From the NCBI GenBank assembly GCA_021234535.1, contig CM037850.1, positions 15,003,114 to 15,067,113 on the forward strand: a DNA stretch of 64,000 bases, read 5' to 3'. The notes below the pieces were generated by a model. The model was not told the origin of the DNA. It searched no databases and worked only from the letters and a program-made list of their open reading frames with translations. The DNA comes from Stichopus chloronotus (taxonomy: Eukaryota; Echinodermata; Holothuroidea; Aspidochirotida; Stichopodidae). Shown here in pieces: positions 34,920 through 45,800 of the stretch; positions within the stretch are counted from its first letter, which is position 1, and each line of letters opens with the position of its first letter. Both the position numbers and the translations under genes were made by a program.

Positions 34920-37900
34920 TTTATTTATTTATTTAACATTGACATGAGGGTGGACAACTCGGTTAGCCCACAAAAGGCTAATCTTACCCGAGGCCCTAGT
35001 AAAAAGGAATAAGTAAGAGGAAATAAAAAGACATTTACAGTATACAAGTAGATAAAAACATTAAAAGAGATTTAAGTGATTAGTAAAGGTAGCAAAAGGG
35101 AAAAAACACAGGTATACAAAAAGCAGAGAAAGAAAAAGAAAAAAATAAAAGGGATAAAGGAAGATGATCAAAGATTTAAAGAGAGAAATTAACAAAATTG
35201 CACAAAGTCTAAAACAGAGAAATAAAGTGAAAAGAGCATAAACCCTATAAAAACATTAAGGCGTAGAAACATAACAAACATGAGTGTAAAAATATCATCA
35301 GTAAGAGTTAATAAGACTTTTAAAATGATTCAAAGACTTTGCGTTCCTACATTCGTCAGGGAGTTCATTCCATTCATGTGAAGCTAAGTATGTGAAACGT
35401 CTCTTGTGGTGTTCTGTTCGTCCCCCTTTAACAAATAAGTGATTAAAAGTTTTTGATCGAAGGCAATACGTATGGACATTGTGAGTGTACTGAAAAAGAT
35501 CACAGAGATACTGAGGTGCTAATCCATTCAAACAATTACAAAGCATGATCAACCTTCGAACTTTTATGCGTTTGTCGAAGGGTTGCCTGACTCGCACTCA
35601 AAACCAGCATCTAAAATTATTCTAGCTGCTGTTTTTTGCAAACGTAAAATCATATTGAGGTCACCAACATTACAAGTGCCCCAAAAGATACTACAATAAT
35701 ATAAAATTGGTAAAATGTATCCATTATAAAAAGAGATGCGAGTGGTTGTATCTATAAATGGCTTAATTCTTCTCAAAAGCGCTAGTTTACTGTTAACAAT
35801 CTTACACACGTTATCAACATGATCGTGCCACGTTAGCTCTTTGTCAATTGTAACACCCAGCAATTTTTCACACGATGTATCCTGCAATGTTATATCATTA
35901 ATATCAATAGAAAGCACATTAGTTCCCAGCGTCGACAAACGTTGCCTTGACCCAATGATCATAGTCTTAGTTTTACTAGCATTAATCACCACGTTATTTC
36001 TCTCACACCATGTTTCAATACTTGCCATATCTTCCCTCAATTTATCATTTATTTCATGAATGTTTTTACCTACAATGTAGAAAGTAGTGTCATCGGCATA
36101 CATATCTGCTGTTGCATGATTTAAAGACAAATCCATATCGTTTATATAAATGATGAAAAGAAGGGGCCCTAGGATTGATCCTTGCGGTACACCACATGTA
36201 ACGGACATTGGGGTAGAAAATTCACCTTTAACATAAGAACATTGAACTCTTTCAGACAGGTAAGACTTATACCATTGTAAAGCATTGTCTGATAAACCAT
36301 ACATACATAACTTCTTCAATAAGACATCATGATTAACTAAGTCGAAAGCCTTGCGAAGATCTAAAAAAATCGCACCAATTATGTTACAGCTATCAATAAT
36401 TTCCATTCATGTATCGATAATTTTTAAAAGTGCTGTCTCACATGAATGCTTTGCTCTAAAACCTGATTGAGAAACTCTCAAAAGGCAATGGGCATTAAGA
36501 AATGTACTGAGGGCATCATGAACATGCTTTTCAAGAATTTTGGATAAAACAGGTAAAATAGATATAGGTCTGTAATTGGAAACATCAAGGGAGGAACCAT
36601 TCTTAAAAATGGGAATAACTTTGCCTCTCTTCCAACTCATGGGGACGATATTTTGTTCGATGCTGCAGTTTAAGATATGGGTTACACATATGGCAAGTTC
36701 TTCGGCATTTACCCTTAAAAGATAAGCACTTATTTCATCTAAACCAGTCGCCTTGCAAGGATCTAACTTTTTAAGTGATTTCGTAACATATCCAAGAGAA
36801 ATTTTGGGAATCTCAAAAGTCTCATCTGCTGGTAGCCCCGACTTAACATAACTTTTTACTTCTGGGAACGCTTCGTCATTACTTGCTTGAACACCAGTCA
36901 TGTACATAAAAGATACTGAGGTGAAATATGAATTAAAAGCATTGGCCATATCAGTAGGACTACGAATTTCCTTATTATTAACAAATAGAGTATTGATTGA
37001 CCGCTGATCACTCAAATTGCAATTATTTGATTGTACGTTTCTTAACAATTGCCAAATAGCTTTAAAATTACCTTTGCTCTTTGAAATGGCTGTCTGGAAA
37101 TACTCTTTCTTAGCTCTCCTAATCAGATAGGTAACCCTGTTTCTCCAATAACGATAAACTTCGGGTTCACACCGTTTGGCCTTATTTCTCCTTTTAATTG
37201 CATTGTTAATGACATCATTAAACCATTGCGGCTGACATTTTCTCTTAACTCTTCTTTCTTTGGAAGGAGCGTGTTGGTTGAATATTTGGAGAAAATTTAG
37301 CTCCCAGTTTTCCAGACTTTTGTTCAGGTCCCTTTCATTTAGAACATGGCTCCAAGAGAGAGATCTAAGATCTGTTTGGAAGGAGCTGTGATTTATTTTC
37401 TTTACTGATCTATACTTTATGGTTTCATGAGTTGCTTTCTTTGACTTTCGAGAACAGTATTGCCATGTGAAATAGATAGGATAATGATCACTTAGTTTAA
37501 CTTGCGGAACTTCGACATTTACAACACGTTGTTCATTTGTGGTATAAACATGATCAATTAACGCATCTGTATTTTCGGTTTGTCGAGTAGGGGTGTTGAC
37601 CATTTGCGTCAAACCATGTGATGCTACAACATGATTCCATTTCGTATTGGTATCCTTGAGCACGTTTATGTTGAAGTCACCCATAATAAGAATATCTAGG
37701 CATGAATTACTCAATTTACTCATCATTGCATGGAAGTAATCAACACAATCGGCCCTTGAGTCGGGAGGACGGTATAAAACACATAACAAAACATTTTTAA
37801 TATTTGGTAGTCGAATTTCTAGCCAAATTACTTCCATGTTATAATATTCTCATATTCGCTACGTCTTACAAAAGGAGTGCTGTTTTTAACATAAACTGCA

Positions 37901-37953
37901 ACACCTCCCCCTTCCCTCCCGTCCCTGTCTCTACGAACTATAGTATAACCTGC
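34920..37953 (-). mobile_element. 5'-truncated CR1/L2/Jockey-like LINE
   Basis: The element reads right to left. It begins inside the endonuclease domain (GGGVAVYVKN, then GDFN, SDHYP), passes through reverse transcriptase and ends in a tail of TAAATAAA-type repeats at 34,920-34,940 (minus-strand 3' end). Truncation at the 5' end and a simple-repeat tail are normal for target-primed reverse transcription. Insertion into repeat R1 gives exact limits. Any target duplication is too short to distinguish. The class assignment rests on motif style. Confidence 0.85.
35298..37950 (-). pseudogene. LINE ORF2: endonuclease and reverse transcriptase, inactivated
   Basis: From high to low coordinates: a partial AP-type endonuclease (RRDRDGREGGGVAVYV before 37,840, then LYRPPDS, MGDFNINVLKD, IDHVYTT, SDHYPIYF); a linker rich in Lys/Arg; reverse transcriptase (FRAKHSCETALL, FLDLRKAFDLVNHDVLL, GVPQGSILGPLLF, MYADDTTFY); and a C-terminal region (RIKVRRLIMLCNCLNGLAPQYL). 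Lesions are a frame change near 37,840, a TGA at 36,407-36,409 (in the same frame on both sides, consistent with a CGA to TGA transition) and a frame change near 35,585. The catalytic Asp residues of YADD remain. It would have copied its own RNA at a nicked genomic target. The copy is dead. Confidence 0.88.
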
Positions 37954-38930
37954 TCAAATACTTCTCAAGATATGCTGGAAATAGCAATTTTGGGGCACAA
38001 TTTGCTTTTTCCCCCTACAAAATCAGCAAATATCACTGGATATACCATTAATAAAGTGTTAAACAATGTGTTCTTGAGTCCTTGCCAAGCTTTAAGTTAA
38101 TTTGTCTTATACTTTTCAAGATATGTTCGAAATACAAAGTTGGGGGCAACATTGGCTTTTTTTTCTAAAAAGTTAGCAAATTTCACTCTCTTTACTTCAA
38201 AAGTGATACATTGGAAGATTACATTTTCAGATAAGTCCTTGCAAACTTTTGCATTAAATGCTCAAATCCTACTCAAGATATACTGGCAATACCAAATTTG
38301 GGGTAAAAGTAGCTAAAAAATCAGCAAATTTAAGTCAATTTACCATACAACCTATACATCTTGGACATACAGTATTGGCATCATGCACAACCTTACCAAG
38401 GTTAAACTTAATCGCTCATATACTTTTCAAAGTTTTCTAAAAAAAAACACAATTTGGACAGGTGCAGACGCACGCACACACGCATACAACTTTGTTTTCC
38501 ATTCACTCCGAGGACCTCATTGTGCTTTCTTTTGTTTTTTCTTCCTCAACCCTAACCTTAACAATAGACTGTCTATTGTTAATCTTGAGAGGACTTGATA
38601 GAGGAGAAATCTATTGAATTTTCTACAGAGGACCTAAAATCTATTGTTTCGGTCCTCGATCCCACCCGAAAACGAGGACATGCACACACACTCACCCTCA
38701 CACGCACACAGGCAAACACATTGGCAGGGACACGTTTTCATTTATACCACCCAACAGGAGCCCTCTCTACCCGTGGTCACTCTACCATGGGGTACACCTG
38801 GGGTGTCGCTACTCATCCACTCCAAGCGTTTCCATGGCAACCGTTCTCACATGGATGCACAGTACAATGCATAGCTCCACTAGCCAAGTGACTATATCTT
38901 AGCCCCTATTGGGCGATGAGATAACAATCA

Positions 38931-39597
38931 AAACTCACGGGCACATGCTCACACTTACACATACACGCACACCCACACGCACGCGAGGACCATTAAATGA
39001 AGGAGACGCCATGCGCACGTTTACAACCCCCTCAGGTGAGTATCACTCATCTACAAGCCATCGTCAACCCTCCCCACCCACGCCCCTTTGGAGAAAACTT
39101 GGATCCCCCTGAAATCTATTGTGCGGAAAGTGTTATATCTTATACATCAGGCTTATTTACAGTGGTATCAACAACGCCACTTGTTGTTGGTTATGCGAGC
39201 CTATCCACAACCACCCAAAAGAGTTCCCTTCTCTCACATTTTATGCAAGACGTTCTGTGACGTCAGTCGGGTTTTGTATGCTAATGAACTAAAAGAGCTG
39301 ATTTTTCAAGCGTATCTCAACATTTAGTAACTATGAAAAGATTACAATCATGAAAACTATTTGCCAAAACATAAAAAAAAATACTGTTGATAATCACTTC
39401 TTCGAGCACGGATGTGAAAAAAGTAGAAATTTGATCCTTCTTATGAAAAATCTACAACTGTGTTTCCAACAACTCGTAAGGTTATCTATTATTAAATTGA
39501 GACGCTGTCAAGCCACTCAGTTTGGAAAATGTCATCTCCTATAACACTGATATCACTTTTGTACCATTAAATTTCGTAAACGAGTCAGGTACTCGCA
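38931..39597. other. CA-rich repeat and non-coding sequence
   Basis: A second CA/CG tract lies at 38,945-38,990. No gene was found. Open frames across the tract are low-complexity. Confidence 0.45.
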
Positions 39598-39660
39598 AGG
39601 CCGTAGCTAGGGTCACATCTTCCGATGGGGGGGGGGGAGGGGGGTGGGAAGATGAGAAAT
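39598..39660 (+). repeat. CCGTAGCTAGG plus G-tract repeat end
   Basis: GCCGTAGCTAGGGTCACATC is followed within about 10 bases by an interrupted G-run, the same arrangement as at 4430. Confidence 0.4.
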
Positions 39661-39854
39661 CCCGACTGGCTGGGTATTTTTTTCAACTAAGTGGCAACCC
39701 CACCCCGATAGTTTCAGACACTAGGAATTTCTCAAGGGAACTGAAGAATTAAAGGGGGTGCAATCCTCATGAAAATAGCATTATCAGGTGAAACAAGAAA
39801 CTTGTGAAACAAACAAGAAAGCTTGGGGAGGGAGGTGAGTAACGGCAGGGCTAT

Positions 39855-40640
39855 CTAAGCGAAGCTTAGAGCACAAGAAAACTTTGGCTTTATAAACCCT
39901 CCAGGTGGCAGGAAAAGGCACAGATTTAGTGCATGAAGCCAGCGTTGAAATATGGATATCATGTCTGCAATTCCTTAATTCATGTGAAAAATCATCAATC
40001 TATGAAAAATAGTAACGCATATAAGGCGGGGGTGACGTGTGACAAGAATTGCAATGAATTAGGTATCCTCTTCCGTTTTTTCTTTTTGAGAACTTTCAAA
40101 TATTTTGTGGCTAAAAACATGGGAACACCACACTTACAGTTTTTTTTTTTCTGGAGGGCAGTGATTGTCTGAATTACGTTTGTGACTAAGTAGCGACATT
40201 ACTATCTTAGCGGAGCGCCACATTGGTTGGCGCAGAGCGTACAAGGACATTTTGGCTTTTAAAATCCCCCAGATGGCAGGAAAAGGCACTTAGCGAGTGT
40301 AATTGAGCTGTGTCTTCCCAGCCTTGAAATGTAAATATCATGTCTGTAATTATTCAACTAATGTGAAAAGGAAAATCAATCTAGTACAAGTGGTACTATA
40401 CATATCATTTTTAGAGGTGGTGCAAGAATCGAAATGGATTACGCATCCTCTTCTTTTACTTTTTTCTTTCGAGTACTTGACAAATATTTTTTTAGTTGAA
40501 CACATTGGCACATGCATCAGTATCTGGAATTTTTTTTAGGGCAATGGATTGTGTCTCCGAATTATGTTTGTAATTAACCAGCGGTCTGTGTTCTGAACGC
40601 ACCCAACCTTAAAATGTGATCTTATATCTGTAATTTCTCA
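39855..40640 (+). repeat. Tandem duplication, ~350-bp unit
   Basis: Copy 1 (about 39,860-40,195) and copy 2 (about 40,200-40,560) share AGCGAAGCTTAGAGC-like or AGCGGAGCGCCAC-like starts, then GGCAGGAAAAGGCAC, ATATCATGTCTG(C/T)AATT, ACGCATCCTCTTC-like and GTGATTGTCTGAATTACG-like blocks. A partial third copy starts near 40,600. The copies are well diverged. No coding frame is maintained. Confidence 0.6.
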
Positions 40641-40779
40641 ATGAAAGATACAAAATATTTTATTCAATAATGGTAGTAATGTGGATTGATCTTATCTAGA
40701 ATATTTATGCTATTGGCATCTTCAGAACAGTTTATTCAACAACTTCTACTTTTTGACGGTAACAGTTCTTTTTATTTTC

Positions 40780-41700
40780 TAAATTTTCACTACCAGGTAA
40801 CCTTAGACAAAAACTGGTAGAGTATTTTGCATTTATTGCAATAAATTTTGTCTTAGTGAAGTTCAAACAATTTGTTAGTGTTCTAGTATACTGATGTATC
40901 AGAAAAAATAAGTTTTGAGAAAATCAAGTTGGAAAATTTCGTACATTTTAAAGATTTGCTGGGGATAATCTAAATTATGTACCTTCATTTTTTAAGGGGA
41001 TGTAAAAAAATGGGCATTAAAGGGTCCTAGTAGTGCAGAGAAAACAAGTTTATTGTAAATTAATTAATACTGATTAAGACGCAAACTCGTAAGACGCTAT
41101 GTCAAATAACCTACCTCCTCACCTCCTCAGTTCTAATGCTTTCTGAGATTCGACACATGATACGTGGGTGTGTCAAATCAGTGGAAATTTTACTTTCCGT
41201 TCATTTCTGGCATACGAGCTTGTTAGGACATTATGTTATACATTTGCAGCTCTACTTTGAACTGTAATATTCTCCAACTGCAGTATGTGACGTCTTTTGG
41301 AGTCATAAGATGTGCTAGACTGAAATATGAAAACTTCCAATTGTTTTTTACATTTTCCAACTATTGTGGCACCCAGACTGAAGTATGAAAAACTGGCAGT
41401 TCAGAGCTATTGAGAATTTTTTAATTACCAGGTAATCTTAGTCACAATCTGATGCAATAGTAAGCATTTTTCTATGTCATAAAAAGTCCTAGACTGAAAT
41501 ATGAAATATTCAAACTAGTATTTCACATTTTCCGGCTATCGTCGATCGTATACTGAACTATGAGACAAATGGTATTTCAATACAAGGAAACCTTATACAC
41601 AATTCGGTGCAATATTTGACGTCCTTTTATGCCATAAATGTTACTGTTTGAAAAATTTCAAGTGGTATTTCAGATTTGCCGACTATTGTCGCTCTGACAG
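40780..41700 (+). repeat. Diverged tandem repeat, ~170-bp period
   Basis: Recurring blocks are CTAGACTGAAATATGAAA (about 41,318, 41,490 and a variant near 41,558), ACATTTTCC(A/G)(A/G)CTAT (about 41,350, 41,527) and ACCAGGTAA(C/T)CTTAG (about 40,793, 41,427). The units are imperfect and non-coding. Confidence 0.5.
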
Positions 41701-42769
41701 AGTTTTTTTGGTAGAGACACCCCAACACGGCCGGTCGCGACGGCCTGGGTTCTCGGCAAATATAAGACGAATCAGTTGCTTTAATATATACACGTGCATG
41801 TCAGGTCTATTTGCAAGAAATAAAACGATGTTAATTTATCATATAGGCTGTATGCGGTAAGTACAAAATCTACAGTAAAATCGCTGTATATATCCTAAAT
41901 TGTTGATTATAGGTGATTGTGTCAATTAAATTTCGAAATTTACAAAAAGCTTACGATGTCATCCGCATATGTCGATTGAAAAATATCGAATCGATTCTTT
42001 AAATGAGTTAGGCACTGGCCAAGTTTGAAGACGCTCTTTGAAGCGTAGATTATAACAGTCTGTCTTCGATAGTGTTTGTTTTCAAATATCCTACATAATA
42101 CCTAAAAATCTTTTAATTTCCAAGGAGATGAAAGATCAAAGTGTCTACCTACCCTGCTATAGTGGAAAAGAGAAGCCTTATTTTGCATTAATCAACAAAA
42201 AGTTGGCCATCACCTGTCAGTCCAGTTTCGCTACACGAAATTTGTTGGGACCTTCCAGTAGACGAGAATGTAAGAGAACGGGTCACGTGACCTTATAAAT
42301 TGGTTGCGGATAGACTGACACAAGACTTCCTGTATGAGCTTAAAGTCATGTGGAGTGTACGCAGGCCTAACGAAATACGCGTAGTAGGAGAGCAAGGCTA
42401 AGCAGCATTCCCGGGCATCAAAATTGGGTAGGACGCAGCTGAGTGAATATAATCTGTTTCTTCAACACATCACAGGGGCTTCATACACAGCAGTAGTCAG
42501 CGACCCTTAGTTATGACTGTAGTTACCACATACATTGTCTTCGGTTGTTGCAACCGCATGTAAGGTAGAAATTATTTTTCTTCGAACTACAACGACTGTG
42601 CATGAGTCTGCTAGAGAATACGGACTTCTTTGCTCAAACTTAGATCACTTTCCAATTTCGGCCCATATAATCACAGAAAGGTCCTTATTATAGTTCTTAT
42701 ACACTACCGTGAGGTTTCCACTAGCACAAAGCAGAAAAAAGATTAAATGGGTCAAAACCCACCTCACAA
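41701..42769. other. No gene seen
   Basis: There is no supported coding frame or recognisable element. Confidence 0.4.
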
Positions 42770-42962
42770 TCACAGTTTTTCTTTGGTAATATCGAACGAT
42801 GTGCTACTATATGACATGACAATCGCAAAGAATTGTCCGGCAGAAGTCTTTATGATACGATACGAAATGATTTTCATCAAACGCGTGTTATCGTATCGAA
42901 ACGTACATTTTTGAGCATGTTCAAAAACTTTAGTCCTAGCGACAATTTTGAAGCACAAAAAA

Positions 42963-43020
42963 TTTTGCAAGAAAAGGTGTATATTTCGGACACCCCTGTG
43001 TCCTTCTTCAGCACAAACTA
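42963..43020 (-). repeat. Hairpin with CTGAAGA...GAAA flanks (Penelope-like terminal sequence)
   Basis: On the minus strand, CTGAAGA (43,011-43,005) is followed by a one-base bulge and a six-pair stem, GGACAC with GTGTCC around a four-base loop. GAAA (42,987-42,984) and TATACAC come next. A similar layout occurs on the plus strand at 43,981-44,021. Such sequences are common at Penelope-like element ends. Confidence 0.5.
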
Positions 43021-43344
43021 ATGTTGAAAACTTTTTCAAAAACAACAGACTGCACACGCCCATGTGCAGCGCGCGCTCTAAAAACGAAACAATATACAAT
43101 CAGTGTGTTACGCCCCCCAATTCAGTGTGTTCTGCTTATCATTATCACCCCGCCCACCCCAAACAGAGGGAAAATCACTCAACAACCGAAGGTCTTTACT
43201 TAGACCATTGGAATGAGTGGATAATTTAATTATCCACTTACTCTCCGCTCTTAACCTTTTTGTCACCGAAGAGTAGCCGTTACCCAGCAAAATACATTTC
43301 AAGTTGGAAAGTGAATGATTATGTTCGTCGCTGTAATGCTTGGT

Positions 43345-43374
43345 TAAATTACAGGTATAGATACCTGTAATTTA
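43345..43374. repeat. Exact 14-bp inverted repeat
   Basis: TAAATTACAGGTAT (43,345-43,358) and its exact reverse complement (43,361-43,374) are separated by AG. It lies immediately upstream of the Penelope-like coding fragment. Confidence 0.85.
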
Positions 43375-43377
43375 AGG

Positions 43378-43908
43378 TCTAGATTACTAATGGGCCCTGT
43401 CCCCTGCACTGTGGACGAGAATAAAGTCGTATCGAAATTCTATCTTAAGTTACCATACTGTGGTAATATATCTAATCAAATTGCTAGATCTATCTCTAAG
43501 TCTTTCACACGTTGCTCTAATGCAGAACTACAGATCTCTTTCAGATGTTCTAAAATTGGTTCATTTTTCAAGGTTAAAGACAAAATTCCTGATCTTAAAA
43601 GCAGTGGTTGTATTTATCATATTCCTTGTGGAGACAAAACTTGTAAAGATAATTATATTGGGGAGTCCAAACTCAGGCTTTGTGATAGATTTAAAAAACA
43701 TGTAAATGCTGACTATTTCAAAGAATTCAGTTCCATACACGATCACTGTAAAACGGCGTCCCATAAACTTCCAAACCCAGGTGATATTAAAGTTCTCCAT
43801 GTAGAGAATGCCTGGTATAGACGCAAGATCATGGAGTCTCTTTTCATTAAAGACTTACAACCTACCCTGAATAGAAACGTCCAGAGTTTTAATCTTCAGC
43901 TATTTTGA
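43378..43908 (+). pseudogene. Penelope-like protein C-terminus with GIY-YIG endonuclease
   Basis: A 172-codon frame from ATG 43,390 (open a little upstream) ends at a TGA at 43,906. A linker is followed by GCIYHIPC (Tyr76), DNYIGES (Tyr89, Gly91), Arg100 in LCDRFKKH, Glu149 in RRKIMESLF and Asn161 in PTLNRN. This is the full GIY-YIG residue set. In Penelope-like elements this nuclease follows the reverse transcriptase and nicks the target. Here the polymerase part is absent, so this is a 5'-truncated remnant with an intact nuclease frame. Confidence 0.82.
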
Positions 43909-44074
43909 GCTGGTATTACTCACTTACTTCTGTTACAGCTGTTTTTGTAATGTACTGACTTGTATTATCAGTTTGCTATTCGCCTTGACGATGTAAGGTG
44001 TATTCTTACGAAATATTGGCGTAATATATTTGATTCATCATGAATTTCAAACTCATCGCTATTTTCAGTTTTAT

Positions 44075-44091
44075 TATATATATATATATAA

Positions 44092-44131
<40 letters not shown>

Positions 44132-44132
44132 C
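44075..44132. repeat. (TA)n microsatellite
   Basis: The TA dinucleotide run is directly visible. It separates the two convergent Penelope-like fragments. Confidence 0.9.
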
Positions 44133-44139
44133 GATATTG

Positions 44140-44775
44140 TAAGTCCTGCAAAAAACTCACGATAGAGTGCCCAATGGTAGGCCAGAGCTTATAATATTAG
44201 TATCCTTATTTTTGTACAACACGTGATTTTCTTGGTGCACTCTTCAGGTAATACGACAGTAAGGATTGATTCAAACAAAGTTAAATAAAGCAGGAAACAT
44301 TGTGCGTATTTAGATGTGGATTGGTAGTCAACGTGCGACACTGCGTAACAAAGAAAACATTGTAAATTATGCATGCTTCAAACGTCGCTACATAGCGTTA
44401 CTACGTAACGAAGTTTCTCAGCAAAAAGTTTCTTGCGTGTCTACACGCAGTCACTAGTTCGTTACGCTTATTTAGGGTAGCTAAATGCTGTTTACAAATG
44501 ATAAAGTATTTCTCACAGAGGCACAAGTTACATCTATTGGATGATGGGTCGTACGATTTGGTCTGTTTCAGGAATTTCCAACTGATAGAGTAGACGGTAT
44601 TGGTATCTTTCAAATCCCAAATATAGTTGCTCAGTTCAGTGTTCAGTCTCTTTGATATGTTTGTGAAAGTGGATTTGTGGTTGGTGTATCTTTTCTTGAA
44701 GGAGTTCTCTGTGAGTCCGATTTATGTTTCGTCTGGTCGATCGTCATTTGTTGAAACACCATGTAAAAAATAAAA
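44140..44775 (-). mobile_element. Second Penelope-like fragment, minus strand
   Basis: The minus-strand coding remnant at 44,401-44,775 is followed by about 250 bases of 3' sequence with CTGAAGAGTGCACCAAGAAAA. This is a degenerate relative of the CTGAAGA...GAAA hairpins seen in the neighbouring element. It differs in sequence from the plus-strand fragment, so two separate families are present. Confidence 0.6.
44401..44775 (-). pseudogene. GIY-YIG-type C-terminal fragment of a Penelope-like protein
   Basis: Read from 44,760 downward the frame gives TNDDRPDET, a stop codon (TAA) exactly where the Tyr of the YIG motif is expected, and then IGLTENSFKKRYTNHKS with the family Arg and His. ELSNYIWDLKD, CNLCLCEKYFI and LNKRNELVTACRHARNFLL follow, and the frame ends at 44,401. 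This is the usual ending of one group of Penelope-like GIY-YIG proteins. The nonsense change at the catalytic Tyr and the missing polymerase make it a relic. Confidence 0.72.
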
Positions 44776-45600
44776 TGTCTGCATTCATTGGCCTCATATT
44801 TTAAAAGTCCGACATGTCTGGACGGGATCTTACATTATCTCTCACTCAACACACTTCATAAATCAAGATCAAAATTCGGACGAGGTAATTCCTCGTTTAA
44901 TCTTTTCATTTTCACCACTTCGGTGCGAACGTCTTAACAGCCAACAAGAAGAGTGACTTGTATGATTGTGTACCGCCATCGGCCAATTAGAAGTACGTGT
45001 CGGACCAGTAAGGTCAGATGGCATTCTCGTCGTCTATTTTCAGCACCGAATTGAACACTAGTTTCATAAATCCGAAACTTTAATACCGGTGTGCTTTTCA
45101 AACACTCAATCACTGATGTTTCAATTCCAGAATAGAGTAAGGAAAAGGAATCGGAGGGTTATCGGGCTATACTGTTACAGTAAATGGAGATGGTACTAAT
45201 GAAACTATCACAAAAGAAGCTAAACAATATCTTAGCAATCTGCTCGTAATTCTGGCGTTGCAAATGCAGTCGGACTGGCTCGAATTTAGAATCCGTGACC
45301 ACAAAACATACACACAATAGAAAATGATATGGAATGAATGAGTACTAACCTTTGTGGTCTATACTCGCAGCCTAGGTACAAGAAAACACAAGTCTTTAAA
45401 CCCGGTCCTTAAATTGGCCTACCTGTACAATTATGTTAGTGTACGTCATGCGCACTATATTTTGACATTTCTTATTCGTTTGGTTGTAACGTTATGGGAT
45501 AAGACCTAAACCTTACACTACAGTGGCTTAGGTCTTAACGTAGCTTACCAGTTACAGTTGCATCCGCCGTGGTCTTACGGTTGCATTAGCTAGCACGGTA
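44776..45600. other. No gene seen
   Basis: Non-coding, with no recognisable repeat. Confidence 0.35.
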
Positions 45601-45607
45601 ATACCTA

Positions 45608-45800
45608 GAGTTGTCGACTCGAGCCAGTGAGTTGTGACTCAAGTCGACCCGAGTTACCACTTTTTTGAGTTGTGACTTGACTTGTGACTTGACTTGGAAG
45701 GAAATGACATGTGACTTGACTCGACTTGCCGCTTTTGAAAAATAGATAACTTGTGACTTGACTTCTTTAAAAATGACTTGAGACTTGACTTTGATTCCAG
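45608..45800 (+). repeat. TGACTTG-type minisatellite
   Basis: Degenerate units of GTGACTTGACT are repeated about a dozen times, including GAGTTGTGACTTGACTTGTG, with CTCGAGTCGAC-like palindromic variants at the left edge. This type of repeat is often subterminal in transposons, but no ends were found. Confidence 0.6.

Larger units (their letters stand above)
34545..38930 (+). repeat. Dispersed repeat R1, second copy, split by a LINE
   Basis: The left part (34,545-34,919) and right part (37,954-38,930) together reproduce the order seen at 3340-4165: sub-repeats with AAGATATGCTGGAAATA, the CA-rich tract (about 38,680-38,730), the TACCACCCAACAGGA block and the GGGCGATGAGATA tail. The LINE interrupts between ATTAAAT and GCTCAAATAC, which are contiguous at about 3700 in the intact copy. 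An extra internal segment at about 38,440-38,670 is not in the first copy. Confidence 0.75.
43345..44040 (+). mobile_element. Penelope-like retroelement, 3' fragment
   Basis: The fragment begins near an exact palindrome (43,345-43,374). It contains the GIY-YIG end of a Penelope-like protein and a 3' untranslated region with a nested hairpin (43,981-44,021). It is followed by a (TA)n run. The reverse transcriptase part is missing, so the copy is 5'-truncated. The exact left limit is not certain. Confidence 0.7.

Noticed and set aside
38558..38575. Telomere-like CCCTAA
   Set aside because: There is a single unit with no array.
43981..44021. Active hammerhead ribozyme
   Set aside because: The first core base is U rather than C, an extra base follows the box, and the flanks pair with each other instead of forming separate stems I and III. 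Kept only as a possible relic.
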